Of a stretch of 64,000 bases of DNA, positions 32,638 through 41,616 are shown piece after piece (the stretch's first letter is position 1; each line of letters starts with the position of its first letter). The translations under genes and the position numbers were made by a program. The stretch lies in NCBI GenBank assembly GCA_964403935.1, contig CAYOIB010000004.1:19330-83329 (forward strand), written 5' to 3'. The stretch is from SLLG01 sp964403935. Its GTDB lineage: Bacteria; Verrucomicrobiota; Verrucomicrobiia; Opitutales; Oceanipulchritudinaceae. A model generated the notes under the pieces. That model saw only the letters and a program-made list of their open reading frames with translations, made no database searches and had not been told where the DNA came from.

Positions 32638-35406
32638 TCACCCGGTCGTCCGAAGCCCGGAAGCAATCGCGTTCACTGTCAGGAGAAGTTCGGGGAAGAT
32701 AGCCTCGGCCTTTTTACTGCTTGGCTCCGCTCGCCAGGCCTGAAGAAGTCGGATTTGTTCGAGGTGGAGAACGTGCAGCCCTTGCTGCCTGCTGTTCAAC
32801 GTCTTGAAGAAGCGTGGCCGCCGGGAGGCAAGATCACCATCGAATAAGCGGACGAGCTCTTTTTCGGTGCGGGCATGCTCGGCGAGGATTTTTCCCATGA
32901 AACGCTCCCGCACAATGTCGCTTTCCACGAGGGCTGCATACTTCCACATGAGTGGGATGCTTGCCGAGGCCAGCCCGGATTCAACATTGAGCAAAACGTA
33001 GCGAAGGAAGGGCAACCGCGCCAACCGTTCGTAGAGTTCACCATGGAGCTCCGGGTGATCTTCGTGGAGCGTCTGAAGGGCGGACCCGACACCAAACCAC
33101 CCAGGGAGGTAGAAGCGTGCCTGATTCCATCCGAAGACCCAGGGAATGGCCCGGAGATCTTCGAGGGAGGGTTTCCCGCTGCGGCGCGAGGGCCTCGACC
33201 CGATACGGCTGGCCTCAAGAGCATCGATGGGCGTCGCCTGACGAAAAAAGGTGAGGAATTCGGGATCCGTCAACAGAGCCTGGTATGCTTCCTGACTGGT
33301 TTTCGCCAGCAACGGCATCATCTCGGCGTGGATGGCATCCTCGTCCGTAACGGTCTGAAGGGACACCCCGGTGGTGCCGGCCAGGAGAAGTTCGAGGTTG
33401 TAGGCGGCGGTGCGCCGGTTGGTAAATTTCTGCGCGATGGTCTCTCCCTGCTCTGTCGCCCGCAGGCCTGCAGAAAGACTCCCTGGGGGCAAGGCTTCGA
33501 GAAAGCGATGGGTGGGACCGGCACCGCGGCTGATCGTTCCTCCGCGCCCGTGGAAAAACATGATGCGGACCCCGGCTTCCTTACCAATTTGGAGAAGCTT
33601 CTGCTGTGCCACCCTCAGCCCGAACTGGCTTGCGAGAATGCCACAGTCCTTGTTGCTGTCACTGTAGCCGAGCATGATCTGAAGTGTCGGCGCTATACTC
33701 GGTGGGGGTGCTTTTCTGATCTGGGTGATGTCGACGACGGTCTCATCGAGGGCGCGATCCAGTAGCGTGAGGCTCTGCCGGGTCACCGGATGTTGCAGGA
33801 ACGCCCGAATGATCTCCGGGCTTCGCTCAAGGTCTTCCAGAGTTTCAAACAAAGGAACGACTGGGAGGAGGCATCCGGGGCCGTCGGGGGTATGGATCAG
33901 GAGGCCGACTTCGCGGGCCAGAACGTAGACGGCAAGGAGATCGGACAGGCTCCGTGTCATGCTCACAATCAAGGCTCCCAATCCGGCTCGTCCGTTCTTG
34001 CGGAGTTCTGCCGCGCAGACGCGAAGCGTGCTGACGACGCATTCAGCTTCCTCGGGCAGGAGCGCATCTTCATGGGCGAAGGGCCGGAGCGTCTCCAGTT
34101 CCTTGTTCAAAAACTCAAGTCGACGTGCTTCCGGCCACTTATCAAACGAGCTCGCCTCCATTCCCGCAGCCTGTAGGAGCTGGGCAAGCGCCCGCTCATG
34201 AAACGCACTGTTCTGGCGAATATCCAAGCGGGCGAGGTGAAAGCCAAAGGTCATTACCAGGCGCTGGACAGGCTCCACCGCGAAGCGGCGCAGGCGGTGG
34301 CCACCGACAGTGTCGAGCGTCTTCGCCAGGATCGACAGGTCTTGCAACAGTTCGCTCGGGAAGCTGTAGCGGGTGAGTCCCGGGGGCGGATCCTTGAGCG
34401 GAAGCTTCAACCGGATGAGGGCAATGAGTTGACGCCACGGTTCCTCCTGGTGGTGACGCAGGTGGTGGTGGCCAAGCGCCCCCGTCTCTTGAAGCAGTTG
34501 TTTAATCCGGTTTGTCAGTTCAGGCGGGGTTTCCTGACTGTAGACGGAAAGGCCAAACTGCTTCTGCAGAGCCCCGAGGGCCTCGTCCAGAACGGAGAGG
34601 GCGTTGCTTCGGAGATCTTGCAGGGTCTCAGCGGTGACATTTGCCGTGACGAGAGGATGGCCATCGCGGTCGCCCCCGACCCAGCTTCCAAAGTGCAGTC
34701 GAGGAAGCTCGTCAACCGTGAGAGACTCGCCTCGACCGAGCCCGGAAGCGGTCCAGGCCGTCCGGAATCGCTCATCCAGCATCTCCAAAACCTCCGGAAA
34801 CCGTTCCCGGAAATAGTAGAGGACGTTCAACCGTTCGCTCCGGACATCGGGCTTGGTGAGGAGTATCTCGCCGGTCCGCCAGAGTTGCTCGAGCACGGTC
34901 TTGATGGATTCGCGAATTCGGCGGCGCTCCACATCGGTGTACATCTGGTTTTCGAGCTTTACCAGAAGAACGTAGAGTTGCCGGTGCTGATCGAGGACGG
35001 TCCAGCGTTTCGCTTCGGTTGGGTGGGCCGTCAGGACGGGTTCAACCGTTTGTTGTTGCAGGTGCTCAAGAAGGGCACGCGGCTTGATTCCCGCAGCACG
35101 AAGTCGGGTAAGGTTTTGGGTCCAAAGTCCGCTTTCCTGGCTCAGCCCGCGTTTGCTCTCGCGGGCACGCATCGTCTGTTGCGCCGCATTCTCCTCAACC
35201 AGATTGAGCAACTGGAAATCGATTGAGATGGCCTGAGCCCCTCTCGGTGGGAGGGGACAGGTCGTATGGCCACCGACCAGGCAGGCGATTTCCTCATCAC
35301 CAAGCTCCACGAGCACTTCACGCAGGCACCCGCGCAGGAAGTCCATGTCCTGGTCGATCTTGTCAAAACCCGCCCGAAGAAAGGTCGCCCAATTATCATC
35401 CTTCAT
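32638..35406 (-). CDS. ppc: Phosphoenolpyruvate carboxylase
   Basis: 922 residues (family about 880-950). It carboxylates PEP to oxaloacetate with bicarbonate, refilling the TCA cycle. Catalytic motifs: VLTAHPTEAKRW with the essential His (about 130), GGDRDGHP, GYSDSNKDCG, and FHGRGGTISRGAGPTH (about 617-632). The last reads TISRGAGP where most enzymes have TVGRGGGP, so the loop is slightly divergent but the Arg is kept. The C-terminus ends ASGLRTTG, close to the usual GxRNTG. Eight bases separate its start from the stop of the PEGA/TonB protein gene upstream, so the two may be co-transcribed. Confidence 0.95.
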   Translation of the reverse strand: MKDDNWATFLRAGFDKIDQDMDFLRGCLREVLVELGDEEIACLVGGHTTCPLPPRGAQAISIDFQLLNLVEENAAQQTMRARESKRGLSQESGLWTQNLTRLRAAGIKPRALLEHLQQQTVEPVLTAHPTEAKRWTVLDQHRQLYVLLVKLENQMYTDVERRRIRESIKTVLEQLWRTGEILLTKPDVRSERLNVLYYFRERFPEVLEMLDERFRTAWTASGLGRGESLTVDELPRLHFGSWVGGDRDGHPLVTANVTAETLQDLRSNALSVLDEALGALQKQFGLSVYSQETPPELTNRIKQLLQETGALGHHHLRHHQEEPWRQLIALIRLKLPLKDPPPGLTRYSFPSELLQDLSILAKTLDTVGGHRLRRFAVEPVQRLVMTFGFHLARLDIRQNSAFHERALAQLLQAAGMEASSFDKWPEARRLEFLNKELETLRPFAHEDALLPEEAECVVSTLRVCAAELRKNGRAGLGALIVSMTRSLSDLLAVYVLAREVGLLIHTPDGPGCLLPVVPLFETLEDLERSPEIIRAFLQHPVTRQSLTLLDRALDETVVDITQIRKAPPPSIAPTLQIMLGYSDSNKDCGILASQFGLRVAQQKLLQIGKEAGVRIMFFHGRGGTISRGAGPTHRFLEALPPGSLSAGLRATEQGETIAQKFTNRRTAAYNLELLLAGTTGVSLQTVTDEDAIHAEMMPLLAKTSQEAYQALLTDPEFLTFFRQATPIDALEASRIGSRPSRRSGKPSLEDLRAIPWVFGWNQARFYLPGWFGVGSALQTLHEDHPELHGELYERLARLPFLRYVLLNVESGLASASIPLMWKYAALVESDIVRERFMGKILAEHARTEKELVRLFDGDLASRRPRFFKTLNSRQQGLHVLHLEQIRLLQAWRAEPSSKKAEAIFPELLLTVNAIASGLRTTG

Positions 35407-35414
35407 GCGCGGAC

Positions 35415-37985
35415 TTATCGTTCAGTCTGCTCTGCTTCGCGCTCGACCGGGCTAAAGACAAAAGGTGCCATGACTGAAACCTTGACGGGAACGCCCCTCA
35501 GGGTCGCGGGCTCAAAGGTCCATCCTCTCACCGTATCGAGCGCGCGTCTGTCCAGCCGGTTATTGGTCGAACTATGAACACGGATATCTTCCGGGATGCC
35601 TTGCTGGTTGACAATGAACCGGACGAGAACGGTTTCTTCCCGATTCAGCGCTATCGGTGCATCCGGCAATGGATTGTCATGGCCAGCCGGCAAAACGTCT
35701 ACCTGATCGGGGGAGAAAATCCGGTCGAGGCTTATCAGCGCGACCGTTTCTTCCGTCGTGCTGTCAGGCTCCAGGTCAATAACCACAGGCTCAGAAAGGA
35801 ATCGCTCACGGCGCAGCTCCAAACGAAGCCGTTGGGGCCGCAACCCTTCCAGGGTCAAGGGGGTCGTGCCAATCTGCGCGCCATCCTGCCAAACTTCGGC
35901 ACCTGTGGGCGTGGACTCAAGCACGAGCGTTGCCTCAGGGTATTCCATGACGATCTCGGCCGATTGGTTGCGCTCGACCGTGACGGGACGCGTCAGGTTG
36001 GGCCACTCATCACGCGAAAAAATAACACGGTAGGCTCCCACGGGTAAGGAAGTCGTGAGCGGGGTCTTCCCTTCGATCGGATCCACATTGCGCACCCCGC
36101 TGGGTTCCACCCGAAAGGAGATGCCGCCGGGCGTACTGCGAATCGCCAGCTGACCGCTCACGCGGGCCAGCTCCACAGTTTCAAGCGCGGTTTCCTCGCC
36201 GGTCGCTATGTCTGCCGCCACGCTGACGGGTTCGAAACCCTCCATCTCGAGACGCAGGGCGTGGTTTCCAGCGGCCACCTCTTCGAGCCGAAGGGGCGTT
36301 GTTCCAATGCGTTGGTTGCCCAGAAATACGGTGGCACCAGGGGGCACTGAATGGATCACGAGCGTCCCTGCAGGCTCGGGCTCGGGTTCAGGCTCAGGTT
36401 CAGGTTCAGGCTCAGGTTCGGGCTGGGGTTCTGATTCAGGTCCGGGCACTGGCTCCGGCTCCGGTGCGGGAATGGGCTCCGGTGCTGGGGCAGGGCGCGT
36501 TGGTGCCGGTGTGGGTGTTTGTTGGACGGGCGCAACTGGAGCGAGCGCAATGGGGGCCTCCTCTTTCGAGGAAAACATGAAGAACAGAATAATGCCCACC
36601 ACGAGAAGGGCGGCAATGCCGCCAATGATCAGACCCAGAGGCTTCTTCTCTGCTGGAGCGCTTTCGGGTTGGGGCGGCGGGGTCTTTGCCGCAGGCTTCG
36701 GGGCGGCTTTGGGTGCGGGTGCCGGGGTCTTCTGAACAGGTGCGGGTGCCGGGGTCTTCTGAACAGGAGCGGGTGCGGTCTTCTTCGGGGCCGGCTTTGG
36801 CGTCGGTTGGGGCTCCTTTTTTGCTGCCGGCTTTTTTGGTTCGGGCTTCCGGGCAGCAGAGGGCGGAACCGGGGCGCTCTTGGCTTGAGACGGCTTTGGG
36901 ACCGGAACGGCTACCGGGGCCGACGGAGCGGCTTTTGCCTGAGCCGGGAGCGTCGCCAGGGCCTCTTCAAGATTCTTTGCCTCCGTCCAGTCAATCGTGA
37001 CAAAGGGGGTGGCATCCGGCTCTTGCTTGAGGTGCCACAGCGGGGCCAGACCGGAACACTCCCCGAGCTTCTCGGTTTCTCCTTCAAAGGCTGGACTGCG
37101 AAGCGTGCCGCGCTTGACCAAGGCCAAACCGAGTTTATTGGCCACTTCGTCCTCGATCCAGGGGGCGGTCGGCGGGGCTTGAGTGAGCAAGAGGAAGGCG
37201 GGCTTCACTCCGGTGGAGGCGGAAAGCGAGGAAATGCTTTCCTTCAGAACGGCCGAGAGCCCGTCAACAACCGCCGCCGAGATTTCGGTAAAGTCATAAA
37301 TTCCGTCGTACAGGAGCTTGGCTGCCGAGCCGACAAACTTGAGATTCAGCTCGGCCTGCACATCTGTGAAGATCCGTTCGATCCCCGCATCGATGCTTTC
37401 GACACCGGCGACCCCACCTTTTGCGACAAGCGTGATGAGGGAGCTGTTCGGATGCATCCCCACAGCCACGGCGGGCCCAAGACCTTGCTCACGCTGGGCC
37501 GCCGCAAGATAGGAGACGGACGCCAGAGATTGGGTGTAAATGTCGAGCTTGTTGCACTGAAGGCTCTTGGCGAAGTCCCGAATCGTATCGACTTCTCGGA
37601 AGGGCAGTACTGCCAGAAGCAAGTCTCCCTCTCCGTTAAAGGGCTTCCCGGAATCGGCTTCAAGGGCCACTGCCGCGTAGTCGCGGGGATGGCCTTCGAT
37701 TTTGGCTTTCACCGCCGCTTCCACCGTCGCGCTTCCTTCAGCGAGTGCTTTCTTGCTGATATGAACGAGGACAGCGCCGGCTTTCGCGATGGAAGCGGCC
37801 ATCTCGCAGGGCTGGTCATGAGTCCCTCGCAGGCTCTCCGCGATCACATCGCGAAAATCACCGCGGGATTTTGGGTTGTGGTAGTGGTAGGCCTCGATAC
37901 TTAAACTCGCACCACCAGAGGTGGCTCGTGCGGCGAAGTCGGTGTCGTCGCTGGCCTCTATTAGCAGGTGAAAAGGGCTGCTCAT
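35415..37985 (-). CDS. Multi-domain protein: possible PilM-like actin fold, one TM helix, three PEGA domains, TonB-like C-terminus
   Basis: 856 residues from ATG 37985. Residues 1-360 are globular and soluble; AVAVGMHPNSSLITLV, then GVESIDAGIERIFTDV, recall the PilM/actin-like ATPase subdomain, though this match is weak. A Pro/Ala/Lys-rich linker follows (about 365-445), then one membrane helix (LGLIIGGIAALLVVGIILFF, about 448-468), a second linker with a Glu-Pro dipeptide run, three PEGA domains (first IHSVPPGATVFLGNQRIGTT; last LESTPTGAEVWQDGAQIGTT) and a TonB/GspL-type end (RFIVNQQGIPEDIRV...LDRRALDTVRGWTFEPA). The topology implied is cytoplasmic N-terminus and periplasmic C-terminus. I do not recognise this full architecture. 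Upstream of ppc, divergent from the coiled-coil gene. Confidence 0.75.
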   Translation of the reverse strand: MSSPFHLLIEASDDTDFAARATSGGASLSIEAYHYHNPKSRGDFRDVIAESLRGTHDQPCEMAASIAKAGAVLVHISKKALAEGSATVEAAVKAKIEGHPRDYAAVALEADSGKPFNGEGDLLLAVLPFREVDTIRDFAKSLQCNKLDIYTQSLASVSYLAAAQREQGLGPAVAVGMHPNSSLITLVAKGGVAGVESIDAGIERIFTDVQAELNLKFVGSAAKLLYDGIYDFTEISAAVVDGLSAVLKESISSLSASTGVKPAFLLLTQAPPTAPWIEDEVANKLGLALVKRGTLRSPAFEGETEKLGECSGLAPLWHLKQEPDATPFVTIDWTEAKNLEEALATLPAQAKAAPSAPVAVPVPKPSQAKSAPVPPSAARKPEPKKPAAKKEPQPTPKPAPKKTAPAPVQKTPAPAPVQKTPAPAPKAAPKPAAKTPPPQPESAPAEKKPLGLIIGGIAALLVVGIILFFMFSSKEEAPIALAPVAPVQQTPTPAPTRPAPAPEPIPAPEPEPVPGPESEPQPEPEPEPEPEPEPEPEPAGTLVIHSVPPGATVFLGNQRIGTTPLRLEEVAAGNHALRLEMEGFEPVSVAADIATGEETALETVELARVSGQLAIRSTPGGISFRVEPSGVRNVDPIEGKTPLTTSLPVGAYRVIFSRDEWPNLTRPVTVERNQSAEIVMEYPEATLVLESTPTGAEVWQDGAQIGTTPLTLEGLRPQRLRLELRRERFLSEPVVIDLEPDSTTEETVALISLDRIFSPDQVDVLPAGHDNPLPDAPIALNREETVLVRFIVNQQGIPEDIRVHSSTNNRLDRRALDTVRGWTFEPATLRGVPVKVSVMAPFVFSPVEREAEQTER
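36370..36426 (-). repeat. Glu-Pro dipeptide microsatellite
   Basis: Six-base units (GGCTCG/GGTTCA variants on the plus strand) encode about nine Glu-Pro pairs in the periplasmic linker just before the first PEGA domain. Such EP runs form stiff rods in TonB-like proteins. The plus strand reads as a Ser-Gly run, which is only a shadow. Confidence 0.8.
36714..36767 (+). repeat. Two tandem copies of a 27-base unit inside the linker of the PEGA/TonB protein
   Basis: TGCGGGTGCCGGGGTCTTCT... at 36714-36740 is repeated exactly at 36741-36767. On the coding strand it encodes a doubled nine-residue Pro/Ala/Lys/Thr-rich unit in the cytoplasmic linker. This is a recent in-frame duplication within low-complexity sequence, not a mobile or CRISPR repeat. 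Confidence 0.85.
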
Positions 37986-38422
37986 TTGCACACGCTGGGT
38001 CGGTTGGTTAGCACGGTGACGTATCCTTGAATGATCATTCTGGAATGCGAGCCGCAAATATCGGCGAAGTGTAAAAATTTACATAAAAGCGGGACAGCTC
38101 GTGTTGCAATAGCGAATGCGTTCCCGGAAAGGAATCGCCTTGGAAGGAGCATGAATGAAGGGACATGAGGAATCATCTGCGTATTCGGAGAGTGTATGGC
38201 AAGCTTGAAGCGTCGGTGCGAGCTTTGGAATCACCTTGACAGAAGAATGGGCGCTCGCAAGGTTTTCCCCCTAGTTTAAGTGGGGGATACTACCCGAAAG
38301 TATGTTCAGCCTCTAGGTCTTCATTTTCGATGGACCCACCATCGCAGCTGTCGCCAAGGGCTCACCTTGAGAACTCGAATCCAGTCCACACCCCAGGACC
38401 AAACTCTCCAATTACCTCGATC
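37986..38422. other. Divergent intergenic region with inverted repeats
   Basis: About 440 bases between the PEGA/TonB gene and the coiled-coil receiver gene, with no credible gene. It should hold the promoters of both. The notable content is a pair of hairpins near 38267-38303, listed separately. The first ATG of the coiled-coil frame is at 38330, so the last 90 bases may be coding if that start is used. Confidence 0.6.
38267..38303 (+). promoter_or_regulatory. Double inverted repeat upstream of the coiled-coil gene
   Basis: CCCCC (38267-38271) faces GGGGG (38282-38286) across a ten-base loop. It is followed at once by ATACT (38287-38291) and AGTAT (38299-38303) around ACCCGAA. Two short dyads placed back to back 27-64 bases before the possible starts suggest an operator or a structured leader. 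No T-run follows, so it is not a terminator. Confidence 0.4.
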
Positions 38423-41400
38423 ATGAACAGCCGAAGTGAACTCGCCACCCGCCGCATCCTCGTCTATCAACCCGAGCAGAACCTTCGCCGAGGTCTTGGG
38501 CTGGTGCTGGCCGAACTCGGTTGCAGCTCGGTTTACGCCCATGATCCCGAGGCAGCGGTCGAGATCCTCAACGCCGGAAGCATCGACCTGATACTGTGCG
38601 GGCGCGAGAGCAACGGGAGTGCCTTGGCCACGGCGCGGCTTCTGCGGTGTGCTTCACCGGCTACACCGATGTTGGCGATCGCTCCGGAGCTTTCGGTTGA
38701 TGAGATCATTGAGGGGATCCGGTTACGGCTTTCGGATGTCTTTGAGGAACCTCTGGATGGTCTGGCGCTGACGGCCCGTATTCACCGGATCTTCAACCTG
38801 GATTTGCCGGATGATCTGGGGGGGGTGCCAGGATCATCGGAGTACCTGGAGATGCGCAATTTTCTTTCCGGGTCCGGCCGCTCCACCAAGGAGTCGACCT
38901 CGGGCTCAGGCGCGCGCAATTCGGTTGATTCGGAAGAGCTTCGCAAACTTAAGGATGAGCTGGCGGCCTTTCGTCATGCGGAAGCCCGGCTTCTGGAGCG
39001 CCAGACAGAGCTTGTCCAACGCGATGAAGGCATGGCCTCCCTCGAAGGGGAGTTGAAAAGTCGCAATGCGGCTTTGGTTGAGGCCGAGGAGGAGCTCAAA
39101 TCCCGCAAACGGGCCTTGATGGATGAGGTCGCCAACCTTCGCAAACAGGAGGCATCCTGGGCCGCCCGTGAAGCCGCTGTCGCCAGTCAGCTCGCCGAAG
39201 TCGAGCAACGGCGGGCAGAACTGGAAGAGGCAGGGGAGGCCGTGGCCCTCCAGCGTGAACAATTGGACCGCGCAAAGGCAGAGCTGGAGAATGGCAATAA
39301 GGCGGCGCGGGAAGCCTTTGAAAAAGAGCGCACCCGATTGGAGGCAATGCTTGGCGAGTTAAAGGCCGAGGTCGAGATGCAGCGTGAGGAAAGCATCCGC
39401 GTGGCTTCCGCCTTGAAGGAGGAGAACCTTCGGTTGGAGGGTAAGGCGAAGGAGCTTGAGGAGACGTCCAAGACCTTGACAGACACCAAGAACCGCCGTG
39501 CCGCGCTGCAGGCGGAGCAATCTTCCGTGGAGGAGCGCATCGAAGGGTTGTCGCTTGAGGAGCAAAGCCTCCGGGATCGCCTGGAGAAGACGGAGCGTGA
39601 GGCTGAGGCGCGATTGGCCGCGGCTGAAGGTGCCCTGGCTGAGCGTGAAGCCGCCTTCGAGAAATCGAGAAAAACACAGGAGGCCGAACTCCTCGAACGA
39701 GCCGAGACGCTTGAGGTCGCTGAGATCGAGCTTGTCGATAAGCGGAAGGAGTTGGAAGGCCTCGACAAGAAATCTGCTGCCCTCGCCAAGGAAGCAGAAA
39801 AAATTGCCGCGCGCAAAAGTGAGTTAACCGAGCTGGAAGCGGCCATGAAGCAGCGCACAGCCGTGCTTGAGGCTGGGGAGCTGGAGCTGAAAGCACAGCG
39901 GACTGAGGTCGAAGTGATGCAGAAGAAGCTGGCGACCGACCGTGATCAGCTGGAGGAGCGCATCAGCGAACAGGAGGTCGAATGGGCCGCGCGCAAACAA
40001 CAGCTTGACGCTCGGGCGGCGGAGCATGCCGCGATGGCCGAGGAAGAGGAGTTTCTTCGCCAAGCCAAAGAAGAGTTTAAAATCGAGGTCGCAAATAACG
40101 AGAAGGAGCGGGCCCACCTCGGTGAGTGGGAGGAGAACCTCAAAGTGTTTGAGGCGGCCATCGAGCAGAGCCGGGTGAAGGCCGAGGCCGAACAGACCGA
40201 AGCCTTGGAAGCCTTGAGCGCAGATCACGATGCCTTGGAGGCCACTCGAAAGGATCTTGAGAAGAAGCGGGCCGAGTTCGAAGCATCCGTTGCCAAGCTT
40301 CAGGAAGGGCAAGAACAGTTGGCCCGCGACATGGAGGCATCCCGCTCGATTTTGGACGACGAGCGGGCCGCGTATGAGAAGGACGTGGCCCGCCGCGATG
40401 AAAAGCTCCGGCGGCGCTCGGCGGAACTCGAGAAGGAATCGCGTCGCGTTGCTGCTCTTGAAGCGGAGTTGAAGGAGCGCGAGGAGGATCTCGCAAAGCG
40501 CCGGAATGCGCATGCGGCTCGAGCGGCCGAGCAGGATGAACGCGAAGCCAAGATTAATCAGGAGCTGGAGGTGCTGGCCGAGGAGCGTGAGAGCCTGGAA
40601 GTTCAGAAGGCGGAAGCCGCTTCGATTCAGGAAGATTTAGTCGCTCGCGAAGCCAGTGTGGCCGCCCGAGAAGCTGAGCTGAAGAAGGCAATGGCGGAAG
40701 AGAAGGATGTTTTGGAAAAGGCCTTCAAGGAGCGGCAGAGTGCTTTGGAAGCTTCGCTTGCCGAACGGGAAGAGGTCCTTCAGCTGGAGCTCGAGGAGGT
40801 TGAAGCCGCGCGGGCTGACATCGCGGCAAAGGTGAAAGCCGTTGAAAGCGATCGGGCTGAGTTGCTGAAGTCGATCGAGGAACTGGGGTCGGACCGGGAG
40901 GTCTTTGAGAAGGAACTGTGGAAAGAACGAGGTGGCCTGGAAAAACAGCGCGACCAACTGAATCGGGATCTGCAGGCACTCGAAGAGGCTCGGGCCACCC
41001 TGGAGCGGGATACCGAAGCCGCCACTCGCGAACAAAAGCGTTTGAAGGCGCTGAGGAGCGAACTCAATGAGCAGCGCCTGGAGAACTTGCGCGAAGCTGG
41101 GAAGATTGCGGATCAGGCAGCGGCCCTGAGCGATCGGGAGATCACTCTGGAGGAAGCTCGCCATGAGCTGGAATCCGAGCGTTTGCGGATCGAAGAGGAC
41201 GTGGCCGAGCGGATGGAGGCCGAGCGGATGGAGATTCGCCAAGCTCAGGATGCGGTTGAGGCGACACGGAAGCAGGTTCAAGCGGAGCGGGAGGCGCTCC
41301 AGGAGGCACAGACCGCCCTCCGCGAAGATCGCCGGAAAGTCGATGCCCAACGCCGCGAACTGCTCAAGGAGCAGGAAGCATTACTCGTCCGCGACGCTGA

Positions 41401-41485
41401 ACTGCATGACCTCGAAGAGAGACTTGAGGAGAGTTCGGAGCGTCAGGAACGCAGCCGCGGTCGGAAGGCCGTGGGCGCTTCCTGA
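38423..41485 (+). CDS. Giant coiled-coil protein with a degenerate receiver domain
   Basis: 1020 residues from ATG 38423; an in-frame ATG at 38330 would add 31 Pro/Ser-rich residues, and neither has a ribosome binding site. Residues 8-125 have a CheY-like fold pattern (RRILVYQPEQNLRRGLGLVL, then IDLILCGRES). The phosphoacceptor Asp is missing (LILCGRE instead of LILLD-x) and the acidic pocket is gone, so phosphorylation is unlikely. After a Ser/Gly-rich linker, about 840 residues are continuous charged heptad-rich coiled coil (many EE, AE, RRA, LEE steps). No membrane segment. It may be a cytoplasmic scaffold. Function unknown; convergent with the pseudo-AAA+ gene. Confidence 0.75.
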   Translation: MNSRSELATRRILVYQPEQNLRRGLGLVLAELGCSSVYAHDPEAAVEILNAGSIDLILCGRESNGSALATARLLRCASPATPMLAIAPELSVDEIIEGIRLRLSDVFEEPLDGLALTARIHRIFNLDLPDDLGGVPGSSEYLEMRNFLSGSGRSTKESTSGSGARNSVDSEELRKLKDELAAFRHAEARLLERQTELVQRDEGMASLEGELKSRNAALVEAEEELKSRKRALMDEVANLRKQEASWAAREAAVASQLAEVEQRRAELEEAGEAVALQREQLDRAKAELENGNKAAREAFEKERTRLEAMLGELKAEVEMQREESIRVASALKEENLRLEGKAKELEETSKTLTDTKNRRAALQAEQSSVEERIEGLSLEEQSLRDRLEKTEREAEARLAAAEGALAEREAAFEKSRKTQEAELLERAETLEVAEIELVDKRKELEGLDKKSAALAKEAEKIAARKSELTELEAAMKQRTAVLEAGELELKAQRTEVEVMQKKLATDRDQLEERISEQEVEWAARKQQLDARAAEHAAMAEEEEFLRQAKEEFKIEVANNEKERAHLGEWEENLKVFEAAIEQSRVKAEAEQTEALEALSADHDALEATRKDLEKKRAEFEASVAKLQEGQEQLARDMEASRSILDDERAAYEKDVARRDEKLRRRSAELEKESRRVAALEAELKEREEDLAKRRNAHAARAAEQDEREAKINQELEVLAEERESLEVQKAEAASIQEDLVAREASVAAREAELKKAMAEEKDVLEKAFKERQSALEASLAEREEVLQLELEEVEAARADIAAKVKAVESDRAELLKSIEELGSDREVFEKELWKERGGLEKQRDQLNRDLQALEEARATLERDTEAATREQKRLKALRSELNEQRLENLREAGKIADQAAALSDREITLEEARHELESERLRIEEDVAERMEAERMEIRQAQDAVEATRKQVQAEREALQEAQTALREDRRKVDAQRRELLKEQEALLVRDAELHDLEERLEESSERQERSRGRKAVGAS

Positions 41486-41502
41486 TATCCAAAGCTGTTT
41501 TA

Positions 41503-41530
41503 TCCCTGCCCCCTTCGTCGCCGACAGGGA
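41503..41530 (+). terminator. Possible bidirectional hairpin between convergent genes
   Basis: TCCCTG (41503-41508) pairs with CAGGGA (41525-41530), 16 bases apart, between the ends of the coiled-coil gene and the receiver-AAA+ gene. No clear T-tract on either side; weak candidate. Confidence 0.3.
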
Positions 41531-41616
41531 GGGCTGAACGGCGTGGAGGCTTCAGCCTGAGCACGTGTCGAAGTGGGTGCCACCGGGGGCTTCATGCCCG
41601 TCCGGACAGGAAAAGC

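Noticed and set aside
36208..36735. Plus-strand open frame rich in Ser-Gly repeats
   Set aside because: It is the complement of the Glu-Pro rod and linker of the minus-strand PEGA/TonB gene; no domain or start context of its own.
36714..36767. CRISPR-like repeats
   Set aside because: The two copies are directly adjacent without spacers, in frame within a coding linker, and no cas gene is present.
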